This document shows, piece by piece, positions 1 to 7,807 of a stretch of 64,000 bases of DNA. This DNA comes from Natronorubrum texcoconense (GTDB lineage Archaea > Halobacteriota > Halobacteria > Halobacteriales > Natrialbaceae), in the NCBI RefSeq assembly GCF_900100335.1, contig NZ_FNFE01000006.1, positions 62,001 to 126,000 of the forward strand, in the 5' to 3' direction. The notes under the pieces were generated by a model, which ran no database searches, was not told where the DNA came from, and was given only the letters and a program-made list of their open reading frames with translations. The position numbers and the translations under genes are program-made. Every line of letters starts with the position of its first letter. Position 1 is the stretch's first letter.

Positions 1-137
1 CTCCGCGGTTTCCGTCAGGCGGCAGGGCGATCCATCGGTCCGGCGGCTCGGCCATCTGTCGGTCAGTCGTGTTCGAGACGTTCACAGTCGTTGCCAGCGT
101 CGAAATCCCCTTCCCGGGGGCCTCCCTACCGCAGCGT

Positions 138-1118
138 ATGACGACCGCGACCGTCACCGCAGGCGCGCGACTCCACGTCGGCTTTCAGAACCTCTCGCTC
201 GCGCGGCGACGACTCTACGGCGGCATCGGCGTCGGCCTCGAAGAGCCCCGTGTGACGGTCGCGGCCGAACCCGCCTCCGGCGTCGAGAGCGACGATCCGC
301 TGGTCTCCGAGTACGCCGCTCGAGCCGTCGACGTCCTCGACGTGCCCGGTATCGCGGTCACGCTCGAGGAGCGGCTCCCGCGGCACGTCGGGCTCGGAAG
401 CGGGACCCAACTCGCGCTGTCGGTGCTCGCTGCCACCGCGCGCGCACACGGTCTCGAACCGGAGGTGCGCGAACGGGCCCCCGCGATGGGACGCGGCGGT
501 CGCAGCGGCGTCGGCGTCGGGACGTTCGAGGGCGGCGGCTTCGTCGTCGACGCCGGACACCCGACGAACCGGTTTACGACCGAGCCGCCGGCCGAGGGAG
601 ACTGGACGGTTCCGCCGGTCGTCGCCAGACACGAAATTCCCGACGAGTGGCGATTTCTCGTCGTCGTCCCCGAGGCCGAGCCCGGCCGCAGCGGCAACGA
701 CGAGGACGCGAGCATGCGCTCCGTCGTCGAGCGTGCCGATCCCGCCGTCGCCGACGAGATCGCCGGCGTCGTCACCCGGAAACTGCTTCCCGCCGCCGCC
801 GAGGGCCGTCTCGAGCCCTTCGGCGAAGCCATCGCCGAAATCGGGCGCAAGAACGGCGCGTGGTACGCCGACGCCCAAGGCGGCGTCTTCCGGCCGCCCG
901 CCGGGACGCTCGTCGAAACCCTCGAGGAGTGTCCGGTCTGTACGGGCGTCGGCCAGTCGTCGTGGGGGCCCGTCGTCTACGGCGTGACGGACCGCACACA
1001 CGCCGACGAGGCCGAATCGGCGGCTCGAGACGCGCTGGCGGATAACGGACTCGAGGGACGAGTCGTCGTAACGGAAGCGGCCTCGAGCGGGGCTCGAGTC
1101 CGGATTGACGACGGTTGA
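138..1118 (+). CDS. beta-ribofuranosylaminobenzene 5'-phosphate synthase family protein
   Basis: GHMP-kinase-fold protein of 326 residues, close to the usual length of archaeal beta-RFAP synthases. These condense PRPP with p-aminobenzoate or p-hydroxybenzoate, the first dedicated step toward methanopterin-type C1 carriers. The N-terminus carries the family opening (AGARLHVGFQNLS, residues 8-20). The glycine-rich GHMP motif (PRHVGLGSGTQLALS) lies at 81-95 and a C-terminal GQSSWGP motif fits the third GHMP motif. I chose the ATG at 138 because the reading frame upstream of it (from 69) shows no family similarity. It stands alone before a 200-bp spacer. The family assignment is good; the actual substrate in a haloarchaeon is not shown by the sequence. 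Confidence 0.85.
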   Translation: MTTATVTAGARLHVGFQNLSLARRRLYGGIGVGLEEPRVTVAAEPASGVESDDPLVSEYAARAVDVLDVPGIAVTLEERLPRHVGLGSGTQLALSVLAATARAHGLEPEVRERAPAMGRGGRSGVGVGTFEGGGFVVDAGHPTNRFTTEPPAEGDWTVPPVVARHEIPDEWRFLVVVPEAEPGRSGNDEDASMRSVVERADPAVADEIAGVVTRKLLPAAAEGRLEPFGEAIAEIGRKNGAWYADAQGGVFRPPAGTLVETLEECPVCTGVGQSSWGPVVYGVTDRTHADEAESAARDALADNGLEGRVVVTEAASSGARVRIDDG

Positions 1119-1318
1119 TACTCCCACAGCGGTGGCGTGCGCTGGGCTGTGGTGAGCGAAAGCGAGCCGGAGCCCGTAATTGTGCGAGTGAATCGGCTGG
1201 GGAGGGCGTGAAAATCATTGGCGCCAGTGTGAGCAGCGTGTTCACCGAATCGGTAGCTGCGACTCACGACTACCGTAGCTGCCACAACAGGTAAGCGGAC
1301 TCGAGCAAATCAAATCCT
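1119..1318. other. intergenic spacer with possible dispersed-repeat sequence
   Basis: No credible gene. The first half (about 1124-1185) has a GC-rich stretch containing CTGTGGTGAGCGAAAGCGAG that looks like dispersed intergenic sequence I associate with haloarchaeal genomes, but I cannot confirm this without a search. The second half is more AT-rich and should contain the promoter of the RecA-like gene starting at 1319. Confidence 0.3.
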
Positions 1319-2155
1319 ATGAAACGGCTTCCGTTCGGCGTCTCGCGGCTCGATCGGATGATCGGCGGCGGTGCTCCCGCCGGCAGCGTCGTCTTGCTCG
1401 CGGGCGAAGCCGGAGCCGGCGCACGCGAGTTCTGTTACACGGCGACGGCGATGAACGGCCTCGCCGGAGCCGATCCCGACCAGTTCGAGCGCTACTACGG
1501 CGACCTCGAGGCCGAAGCTGTGTTGCCCGACGCCGTCCACTACGTCTCGTTCACCGACGAACGCGGCGCGATCGTCGACGAGATGCGGTACGTCCTGGAC
1601 GACGACCTCGTCGACGCCGGGATGGCCGACGTCTCGGTCGTCGACCTCGGCGAGGCGTACTTTCAGGTGACGCCCGTCCCGACGGCGTGGTACGCCGATC
1701 GGACGAGCGACATCACCGATCTCGGCGATCGGACCGATCGACGCGACGTCCTCGAGACGTTCGGGGATTATCTGACCGAACACGCGGCGGACAACCTCGT
1801 CGTGATCGACTCCGTCTCCGACCTCGTCGCGGCCGCGGACGAGCAGTTCGGCTGGGCGGACCTGACCGTCCTCCTCAAGGGGCTCAAGCGCGCGGCCCAC
1901 CGCTGGGGCGGCGTCATCTTACTGGTAGTCAACACGGACGTCCTCGAGCCCACCGAGTACGGCCGGCTGAAGGAAGCGACCGACGGCACGCTCTCCTTCG
2001 AGTGGGAGAGCGGCGGGTCCGAACGGGCCCGTACGCTCGTCGTCGAGCAGTTTCGCGGGGTCCTCTCGCGACTCGAGGACGAGGACATCGTCCGCTTCGA
2101 AACCGAGATCCGCGACAACGGGTTCGACATCAGTAACGTCCGAAAGATCCGGTAG
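1319..2155 (+). CDS. RecA/KaiC-superfamily ATPase-like (HTR-like) protein with degenerate Walker A
   Basis: 278 residues with the RadA/KaiC/GvpD-type fold. The opening (residues 4-20, LPFGVSRLDRMIGGGAPAG) matches the KaiC/RadA entry motif, and a Walker B strand (NLVVIDSVSDLV) occurs mid-protein. The Walker A position reads GEAGAGAR at 29-36, so the invariant Lys and the following Thr/Ser are replaced by Ala and Arg. ATP hydrolysis in the normal manner is therefore doubtful. Haloarchaeal relatives are often named HTR-like proteins after the sensory transducers near which they were first noticed. It may be a regulatory or scaffold protein. The start at ATG 1319 lies directly after a short AT-richer region. 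No partner gene is evident. Confidence 0.8.
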   Translation: MKRLPFGVSRLDRMIGGGAPAGSVVLLAGEAGAGAREFCYTATAMNGLAGADPDQFERYYGDLEAEAVLPDAVHYVSFTDERGAIVDEMRYVLDDDLVDAGMADVSVVDLGEAYFQVTPVPTAWYADRTSDITDLGDRTDRRDVLETFGDYLTEHAADNLVVIDSVSDLVAAADEQFGWADLTVLLKGLKRAAHRWGGVILLVVNTDVLEPTEYGRLKEATDGTLSFEWESGGSERARTLVVEQFRGVLSRLEDEDIVRFETEIRDNGFDISNVRKIR

Positions 2156-2296
2156 GCCGACCGCCAGCGACAGGGCGTCGACTCCGTTTCGCGGCGTATC
2201 GATCTCGAGAACCCGTCCGAGACGCCCGCTCCGCCGCGTATCGAGCGGTGAGTCCGAACCAACCCTTATGCCCGTCTCGACCCAGTATCAGATATC

Positions 2297-3163
2297 ATGT
2301 CGAGCGAGAACGACAGCCGCGTCTCATTCGGGGTCCCCGGCGAGGTGAACGACTGGCTCGCTCGAGCGGCCGACCGGCGCGGACAGACGCCCGACGACGT
2401 CTGCCGTCAGCTGGTGGCCGTGTCCCACGCCATCGCATCCGACGACGAGTTCAGTCAAACCGATCTCGAGGACGTCACGGATCTTCACTCCGAACTCGAG
2501 ACCCAACGCGAGGAGTTCCGTGAACTCCTCGAGGACGTCCGTAGTCGCGTCGTCCAGGTCAAACACGAGACCGACGCGAAAGCGCCGGCCGACCACGCCC
2601 ACGCCAACTACGCGACCGACGACGATCTCGCGACCATTCGCTCGGCGCTCGAGGAACTCGAGTCGACCGTCGACGACGGCTTCGCGAACTTCGAAACCGT
2701 CCTCGAGCAGCTGTTCGCGGAGACCGAGACGCTCGAGGAGCACGCGACGCTGCTGGCGACCGCCGTCGTCGACCTCCGGGAGCAACGCGACGCCGCCGCA
2801 CAGCGCGCACGACGGCGAGCGGAAGCCGACCGACTCAAGCGTGCGGCGAACCAGCTGGGAATTCGAACGGCCGTCTGTGACGCCTGCGACGAGCGAGTCG
2901 ACCTCGCGCTCCTGACCGAAGCCGCGTGCCCGCACTGTACACGCGGGATCACGGACGTCGTCGAGAACACCTCGTTTTTCGGCTCGCACGCGCTCGAGAC
3001 GGGCGATCCGCCGGCGCTCGAGGGGCAGATCGAACCGCCGACCACCTCGTCGTCGGCCGTCTTCGAAGCCGTCGAAGCGGACGTTGCGACGGACGATGGC
3101 GAGCGCGACGGCTCGAGTCAGAACGGCGTCGCCGACGCGAAACCGGAGGGGACGATTCGATGA
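2297..3163 (+). CDS. RHH-like / coiled-coil / zinc-ribbon protein, function unknown
   Basis: 288 residues. The N-terminal ~45 residues (RVSFGVPGEVNDWLARAADRR and following) resemble a ribbon-helix-helix or CopG-like DNA-binding segment. Residues ~55-180 are rich in Glu, Leu and Arg heptads and should form a long coiled coil. A zinc ribbon with Cys194, Cys197, Cys211 and Cys214 follows. The C-terminal ~60 residues are acidic and disordered. Its stop codon overlaps the next start (ATGA at 3160), so the two are co-translated, and TFS follows within 50 bp. The layout suggests a chromatin- or transcription-associated protein, but that is inference. Confidence 0.8.
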   Translation: MSSENDSRVSFGVPGEVNDWLARAADRRGQTPDDVCRQLVAVSHAIASDDEFSQTDLEDVTDLHSELETQREEFRELLEDVRSRVVQVKHETDAKAPADHAHANYATDDDLATIRSALEELESTVDDGFANFETVLEQLFAETETLEEHATLLATAVVDLREQRDAAAQRARRRAEADRLKRAANQLGIRTAVCDACDERVDLALLTEAACPHCTRGITDVVENTSFFGSHALETGDPPALEGQIEPPTTSSSAVFEAVEADVATDDGERDGSSQNGVADAKPEGTIR

Positions 3164-3633
3164 GCGACCGCGGCGAATCCGGAGAGCGAACCACCGATAC
3201 CACCGAAACTGACGCCGAATCGGACACGCTCGAGCGAACCGGCCCACTTAGTGACCTTGCGACGGCGGCCGACGAGCGACAATCGGCGGCGCGCGGCCGA
3301 GAGCGAGACGGCGATGCGGAGTCTCCGTCGACGTCCGATCCCGACTTCGACGACCTGTTCGATCGCGAGGACGTCACCGAGATCGACGCCGATCGGCTCT
3401 GGACCGAACTCGAGAGCGATCCCGACGAACCCACCACCCGCTCCGACGACCGGGAGATCCGCGACCTCGATAGCGGAAGTTATTGCCACCAGTGCGAACA
3501 CTTCTCGGCGCCGCCGGCCGTCGCGTGCACTCGCGAAGGGACCGATATCCTCGAGATGACCGCCTTCGAAACGTTCCGGGTCGCCGACTGTCCCGTGGTG
3601 CTCGAGGACGAGCGACTCGAGCGCGGCTATTGA
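3160..3633 (+). CDS. small acidic protein with C-terminal zinc-binding cysteines
   Basis: 157 residues, starting at the ATG that overlaps the previous stop (ATGA). The first ~100 residues are acidic and low-complexity. The C-terminus has a compact four-Cys module at Cys109, Cys112, Cys123 and Cys144 (YCHQCEHFSAPPAVACT). I do not recognise a named family; it looks like a haloarchaeal conserved hypothetical. Co-translation with the coiled-coil protein and nearness to the TFS gene suggest a nucleic-acid-linked role, unproven. Confidence 0.75.
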   Translation: MSDRGESGERTTDTTETDAESDTLERTGPLSDLATAADERQSAARGRERDGDAESPSTSDPDFDDLFDREDVTEIDADRLWTELESDPDEPTTRSDDREIRDLDSGSYCHQCEHFSAPPAVACTREGTDILEMTAFETFRVADCPVVLEDERLERGY

Positions 3634-3680
3634 CGGCAGCGGTCAGTATCCTTTTGCGCCTCGGCCCGTTACGGGCGGCT

Positions 3681-4004
3681 ATGCAGTTCTGCGACGACTG
3701 CGGTTCGATGATGAAAGCCGACGGCGACCACATGGTCTGTACGAACGACGACTGTGGCGCCTCGAGCGAACGCGACCTCGAGAGCGAGTTCGTCTCGACG
3801 GAGTCCCAGACGGACGACGAGGTGATCGAGTCGGACGAGAACGCCAACTTCGAGGGGAAGCCGAAGGCGACGGACGTGATCTGTGACGACTGCGGCAATC
3901 AGGAGGCGTGGTACACCCTCAAGCAGACGGCCTCTGCCGACGAGCCGCCGACGCGATTCTTCAAGTGCACCGAGTGCGGGAAGCGCTGGCGCGGCTACAA
4001 CTGA
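3681..4004 (+). CDS. tfs: transcription factor S (TFS), RNA cleavage factor for archaeal RNAP
   Basis: 107 residues, full length for archaeal TFS. The N-terminal zinc ribbon uses Cys4, Cys7, Cys20 and Cys25 (RPB9-like). The C-terminal ribbon uses Cys68, Cys71, Cys96 and Cys99. Between the C-terminal cysteine pairs lies the diagnostic hairpin QTASADEPPT, with the acidic pair Asp87-Glu88 that reaches into the polymerase active site and stimulates cleavage of backtracked RNA. The ATG at 3681 begins exactly at the conserved MQFCDDCGS opening, so the longer frame upstream is not used. It sits immediately after two other zinc-ribbon genes and could share their transcript. Confidence 0.97.
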   Translation: MQFCDDCGSMMKADGDHMVCTNDDCGASSERDLESEFVSTESQTDDEVIESDENANFEGKPKATDVICDDCGNQEAWYTLKQTASADEPPTRFFKCTECGKRWRGYN

Positions 4005-4130
4005 ATACGGTCGTCCGCGCGGCGTTTCGTCGCCATCGGCAGACGGTGCACGCCGGTCAGTTTGTGGGAACTCGTCATCGGATGACTCTATGCTACAGTT
4101 TCGCATAGCAGAGCGCGGGTGAGCAATTCC

Positions 4131-5003
4131 ATGGACGACGAAACACCACCGGATGCGGACGAGGTAGCGACCATTCACCGAACCGTCTCGGAAGACGGTA
4201 CCGAGATAGCCGGACGCGTGCACGGGCGGGGACCGCCCGTGGTCCTCGTCCCGGGCGCAATGGGCGACGGCGAGTTCGTCTGGGACCCGCTGTTACCGTT
4301 TCTCACCGATCAGTTCACGTGCTACGCCATGAGCGTGCGAAGCAGGGGGTTGAGCGACCACAGCGCCGACGTCTCGACCGAGCGTCGGATACAGGACGTA
4401 ACGGCGTTCGTCGAGAGCATCGGTGAGCCCGTGGGCCTGCTCGGGTGGTCTCAGGGCGGCCGGATGGCGCTCGGTGCAGCGGCGCGCACCGACGCGGTCT
4501 CCGCGCTCGTCACCTACGAGCCGCCCGTGTTGGAGGTGCTGAGCGAAGACGAGTTCGGACGCCTCACGGAGCGGGTTACGCACATGGGCGAGTTGATCGC
4601 CGAGGACCGTCCGGTCGATGCGGCCCGAACGTTCCTCGAGTGGGTCGCGACCGAAGACGAGATGGCCGCCGCAGAGCGGGTGGACTTCATGGAGGGCTGT
4701 GCGCCGAACGTTCCGGTTTTCCTGCAGGAGGTACAGGAGCTGGGGGAGGGCGAAGGGACCACCCCGACCGATCCGTCGACGCTCGCCGAGATTACGGTTC
4801 CGTCCCTACTCCTGTGCGGAACTCGATCGATTCCGGATCCCTGGTTTACCGACGGCGTGAACCACGTCGCCGAGCACGTGGCCGACCCGCAGGTGCACGA
4901 GGTCGACGGCACCGGTCACATGGGTCCCATCCACGACCCCGAAGCCGTCGCCGACGAAGTCGTGCGATTCTTGGCCGCGACGACGGAACCGGCTCGGTCG
5001 TAA
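4131..5003 (+). CDS. alpha/beta hydrolase
   Basis: 290 residues from ATG 4131; a GTG at 4119 would add four residues. The fold is shown by the oxyanion region (VVLVPGAMGDGEFVW), the nucleophile elbow GWSQGG (Ser107 from the ATG) and the C-terminal catalytic His in GTGHMGP. The acid is probably the Asp in the GTRSIPDPW region. Substrate cannot be inferred. It is flanked by unrelated genes and ends convergently with a DUF5518 gene, so it is probably monocistronic. Confidence 0.9.
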   Translation: MDDETPPDADEVATIHRTVSEDGTEIAGRVHGRGPPVVLVPGAMGDGEFVWDPLLPFLTDQFTCYAMSVRSRGLSDHSADVSTERRIQDVTAFVESIGEPVGLLGWSQGGRMALGAAARTDAVSALVTYEPPVLEVLSEDEFGRLTERVTHMGELIAEDRPVDAARTFLEWVATEDEMAAAERVDFMEGCAPNVPVFLQEVQELGEGEGTTPTDPSTLAEITVPSLLLCGTRSIPDPWFTDGVNHVAEHVADPQVHEVDGTGHMGPIHDPEAVADEVVRFLAATTEPARS

Positions 5004-5133
5004 CGGACTCGAGACGCGGAACCAACTCGACACGACGGGGTGGGGCGGCCGAGTGCGGACCTCGCCCCGAGAGTATCGATTCGATTACCCGCTCCGCTTC
5101 GGTCGGTCAGGACGAACTCCGTTACGTCCCCCG

Positions 5134-5550
5134 TCAGAGCTCGTTTTTCACGTAGATGCCGAGCACCGCACCGACGATGCTCAACCCGACGGTGTAGAGC
5201 GCGCCGAACACCAGGACGATGACGAAGAACACGCCCAACCCTGGTGCCGAACCCCCCGCACCGAGAAAGAAAATCGAGGCGAGAAAGCCGAAGAAGACGA
5301 ACGGAACGAGCATGACGAGTCCGGCGAGCGCGCCGACCCGCAGCCCGTCGGCCGGCTGGCCGCCCTCGAGGTAGCCGGCGACGCCGCCGCCGAGCAGCGT
5401 CGAACCCGGGACGAACGAGAGCACGATGCCGGCGGCGCCGCCGATTAGCGCGTTGAGCGGGGTACCGAACCCGGACGCGAGTTCGGTCTCGTCCGAATCG
5501 GTACCGTAGGTGTCGACGGGCGGCGGCGTGTCGGCGGCGTCGGAGTCCAT
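5134..5550 (-). CDS. DUF5518 family membrane protein
   Basis: 138 residues. About 30 polar N-terminal residues are followed by Gly/Ala-rich membrane segments: NALIGGAAGIVLSFVPGST, GALAGLVMLVPFVFFGFLAS and VFFVIVLVFGALYTVGLSIV. The glycine-rich turn GGGVAGYLEGGQPADGLRVG between the first two is characteristic of the haloarchaeal DUF5518 family. Function is unknown. It is oriented head-on to the hydrolase gene. Confidence 0.85.
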   Translation of the reverse strand: MDSDAADTPPPVDTYGTDSDETELASGFGTPLNALIGGAAGIVLSFVPGSTLLGGGVAGYLEGGQPADGLRVGALAGLVMLVPFVFFGFLASIFFLGAGGSAPGLGVFFVIVLVFGALYTVGLSIVGAVLGIYVKNEL

Positions 5551-5826
5551 GGCACGAACTCTCGACCAACCAGTAAAATAGTTGTCTTTATCGAGACGAG
5601 AACGGGTTCGTCACGCGCGCTCTCGGCGAGAGGGATGGACCGGTGCCCGCGAACGTAACGTGTGCTGCTGAAACGACTGCACGCGTGACGGCCACTCCCG
5701 TCGGTACCGAAGTGAGACGGAGCCGGCGGTATGTCTCGCGCTGTTAGTAACCCGCTCCGGTGAAGTTCACGATTTATGGAGTGTGTCTGACATAATTTGT
5801 TATACTTGAGCCTCGGCTGTCAGGGT

Positions 5827-6090
5827 ATGGTGGGCGACCCAGACGACTGTGCGGACGTACGCGAGTTCGATCCCGAAACCACCACCCCGACTCGAGCCGT
5901 CGTGGAAGTTATCGCCGATCTCGAGGACGTCGATACGCTCGAGTTGCCGCCGTTGTACTCGACGATGAACGACCTCCTCGACGGGGTCGCCTCGAATCCA
6001 CCGGCCCCGCAGGCGGACGTTGAGATCACGTTTACGTACCAGGGCTATCGCATCACGGTCTACCAGTCGGGGCTGGTGGAGGTCGAGTAA
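5827..6090 (+). CDS. HalOD1 output domain protein
   Basis: 87 residues comprising a single HalOD1 domain: the TPTRAVVEVIADLEDVDTLELPPLYSTMNDLLDG block followed by the beta-rich VEITFTYQGYRITVYQSGLVEVE end. HalOD1 is a haloarchaeal output domain predicted to act in signalling and is usually a free-standing small protein like this. The ATG at 5827 is preferred over an upstream TTG because it leaves the usual family length. An AT-rich stretch (about 5795-5812) lies at promoter distance, fitting a short-leader transcript. Confidence 0.85.
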   Translation: MVGDPDDCADVREFDPETTTPTRAVVEVIADLEDVDTLELPPLYSTMNDLLDGVASNPPAPQADVEITFTYQGYRITVYQSGLVEVE

Positions 6091-6256
6091 CGGGGGCCGC
6101 TCCGCGTTTCGGATCCGAGGCCTCGAGGCGGGACCGCGGCATCGGCTTGTTCGTGACCGGGACATCCGAATCGTTCGAGTAGCGATCCGCCGCGTCGGTC
6201 GCGCCGCCGTCGGACACAACGTTCACAACGATTCGCGCGAATCGACGGGTAGACGA

Positions 6257-7669
6257 ATGACCGACGGGCCGCGACTACCGGGCATCGAAACGGACGACGA
6301 CGAGGAGGACCGAATCGTCTGTCACGTCGATGCCGACTGCTTCTACGCCTCCTGCGAGCGACTTCGCGAGCCCGAACTGCGGGGCGAACCCGTCGTCGTC
6401 GGCATGGGGTATGAACCCGGTGACACCATCGGCGCCGTCGCCACCGCGAGCTACGAGGCCCGCGAGTTCGGCGTCGAGAGCGCCCAAGCGATCTCGAGCG
6501 CGCTCGAGCGACTCCCTCGACGCGCAGCCCTCGATCCCGACGCCGAGGATTACGACCCCGACCTCGAACCCGAGGAAATCGGCCACTACCGGCCCGTCGA
6601 CATGGACTACTACGAGTCGATCGCCGGGGAAGTACGAGAGATCCTGCACGACTGTTCCGACACCGTCCGAGAGGTGAGCATCGACGAAGCCTACCTCGAC
6701 GTCACCGACCGAACCGCCTGGGAGGTCGCGGACGGTTTCGCCCGCCATATCACGGACCGCATCCGCCGGGAGGTCGGCGTCACCGTCAGCGTCGGCGTGG
6801 CACCCACGATGAGCGCGGCCAAAATCGCCAGCGACTTCGACAAGCCCGACGGCCTGACCGTCGTTCGACCCGGCGAGGTGCGAGAGTTCCTCGCCCCGCT
6901 CGAGGTCGACCTGCTCCACGGCGTCGGCCCCGTGACTGCGCGGGCGCTTCGGGAGATGGGGCTCGAGACCGCGGGCGACGTCGCCGCGACCGACCCGGAG
7001 CCGCTGGTCGAACGCTTCGGCGAGCGCGGTCGAGAATTGTATGATCGCGCACGCGGGGACGACGACCGCCGGGTCGAACCGAAAGGTGAGCCGAAGAGTT
7101 TCTCCCGGGAGTCCGCGTTCGCAGAGCCGGTCGAAACGTCGGAGCCGAAGTACGACCAGATCGAGACGCTCGCCGCGGCCGTCGCCGACCGTGCCCAGCG
7201 AGAGGGCGCGCTCTACCGAACCGTCGGCGTCAAGGCCGTCACCCCGCCGTACGACGTCAACACGCGCGAGCGGTCCCTGCCGGGACCGATCGACGATCCG
7301 GAGCTCGTCGACCGTATCGCCCGCGACCTGTTCACCGAGTTCGAGAGCGAGGCCGTCCGCAAGGTCGGCGTTCGCGTCGCCAACCTCGAGTTCGCCGCGG
7401 CCGACCAGGCCAGCCTCGACGGCTGGGAGGGGCGGGCGAACGGGAAACGGGCTGACGGTGACGCCACGGCAGAGACGGACGCCGCAGACGACGAACTGGC
7501 AGCCGGCAGCGACGCCGGAGTCGACAACGAGACGGGTTCGATCGGCGATGAGACGAATTCGAGCGACGAAGCGAGCGATTCGACGGCCGACGAAACGGCG
7601 TCAGCGACGGAGGACCGTGATACGACGGCCCACGCTGAGGGGCAGGCTTCGCTCGGCGACTTCTCGTGA
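6257..7669 (+). CDS. dinB: DNA polymerase IV (Y-family translesion polymerase)
   Basis: 470 residues starting at the conserved palm entry. Metal-binding Asp25 sits in HVDADCFYASCE and the second acidic pair Asp143-Glu144 in VSIDEAYLD. The thumb HhH region (LLHGVGPVTARALREMG) and little finger follow. The last ~80 residues are an acidic, Ala/Ser/Thr-rich tail ending in QASLGDFS, a good PCNA-interacting (PIP) peptide (QxxLxxF). The enzyme extends primers across damaged template and would be recruited through the sliding clamp. I chose ATG 6257, since the frame upstream (from 6020) encodes Arg-rich nonsense. Confidence 0.96.
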   Translation: MTDGPRLPGIETDDDEEDRIVCHVDADCFYASCERLREPELRGEPVVVGMGYEPGDTIGAVATASYEAREFGVESAQAISSALERLPRRAALDPDAEDYDPDLEPEEIGHYRPVDMDYYESIAGEVREILHDCSDTVREVSIDEAYLDVTDRTAWEVADGFARHITDRIRREVGVTVSVGVAPTMSAAKIASDFDKPDGLTVVRPGEVREFLAPLEVDLLHGVGPVTARALREMGLETAGDVAATDPEPLVERFGERGRELYDRARGDDDRRVEPKGEPKSFSRESAFAEPVETSEPKYDQIETLAAAVADRAQREGALYRTVGVKAVTPPYDVNTRERSLPGPIDDPELVDRIARDLFTEFESEAVRKVGVRVANLEFAAADQASLDGWEGRANGKRADGDATAETDAADDELAAGSDAGVDNETGSIGDETNSSDEASDSTADETASATEDRDTTAHAEGQASLGDFS

Positions 7670-7807
7670 GGTCGTTCGGCCTCCCGTATCGAACCCGTCA
7701 ACGGCCACAATAGTAAACTCACTCGAGCGACGAGTCGAAGCTACTGTACAGAACGGCGTAATTATATCCCTCCACTCACAACTCATAGCAGACACGCTTA
7801 CTTTCAC

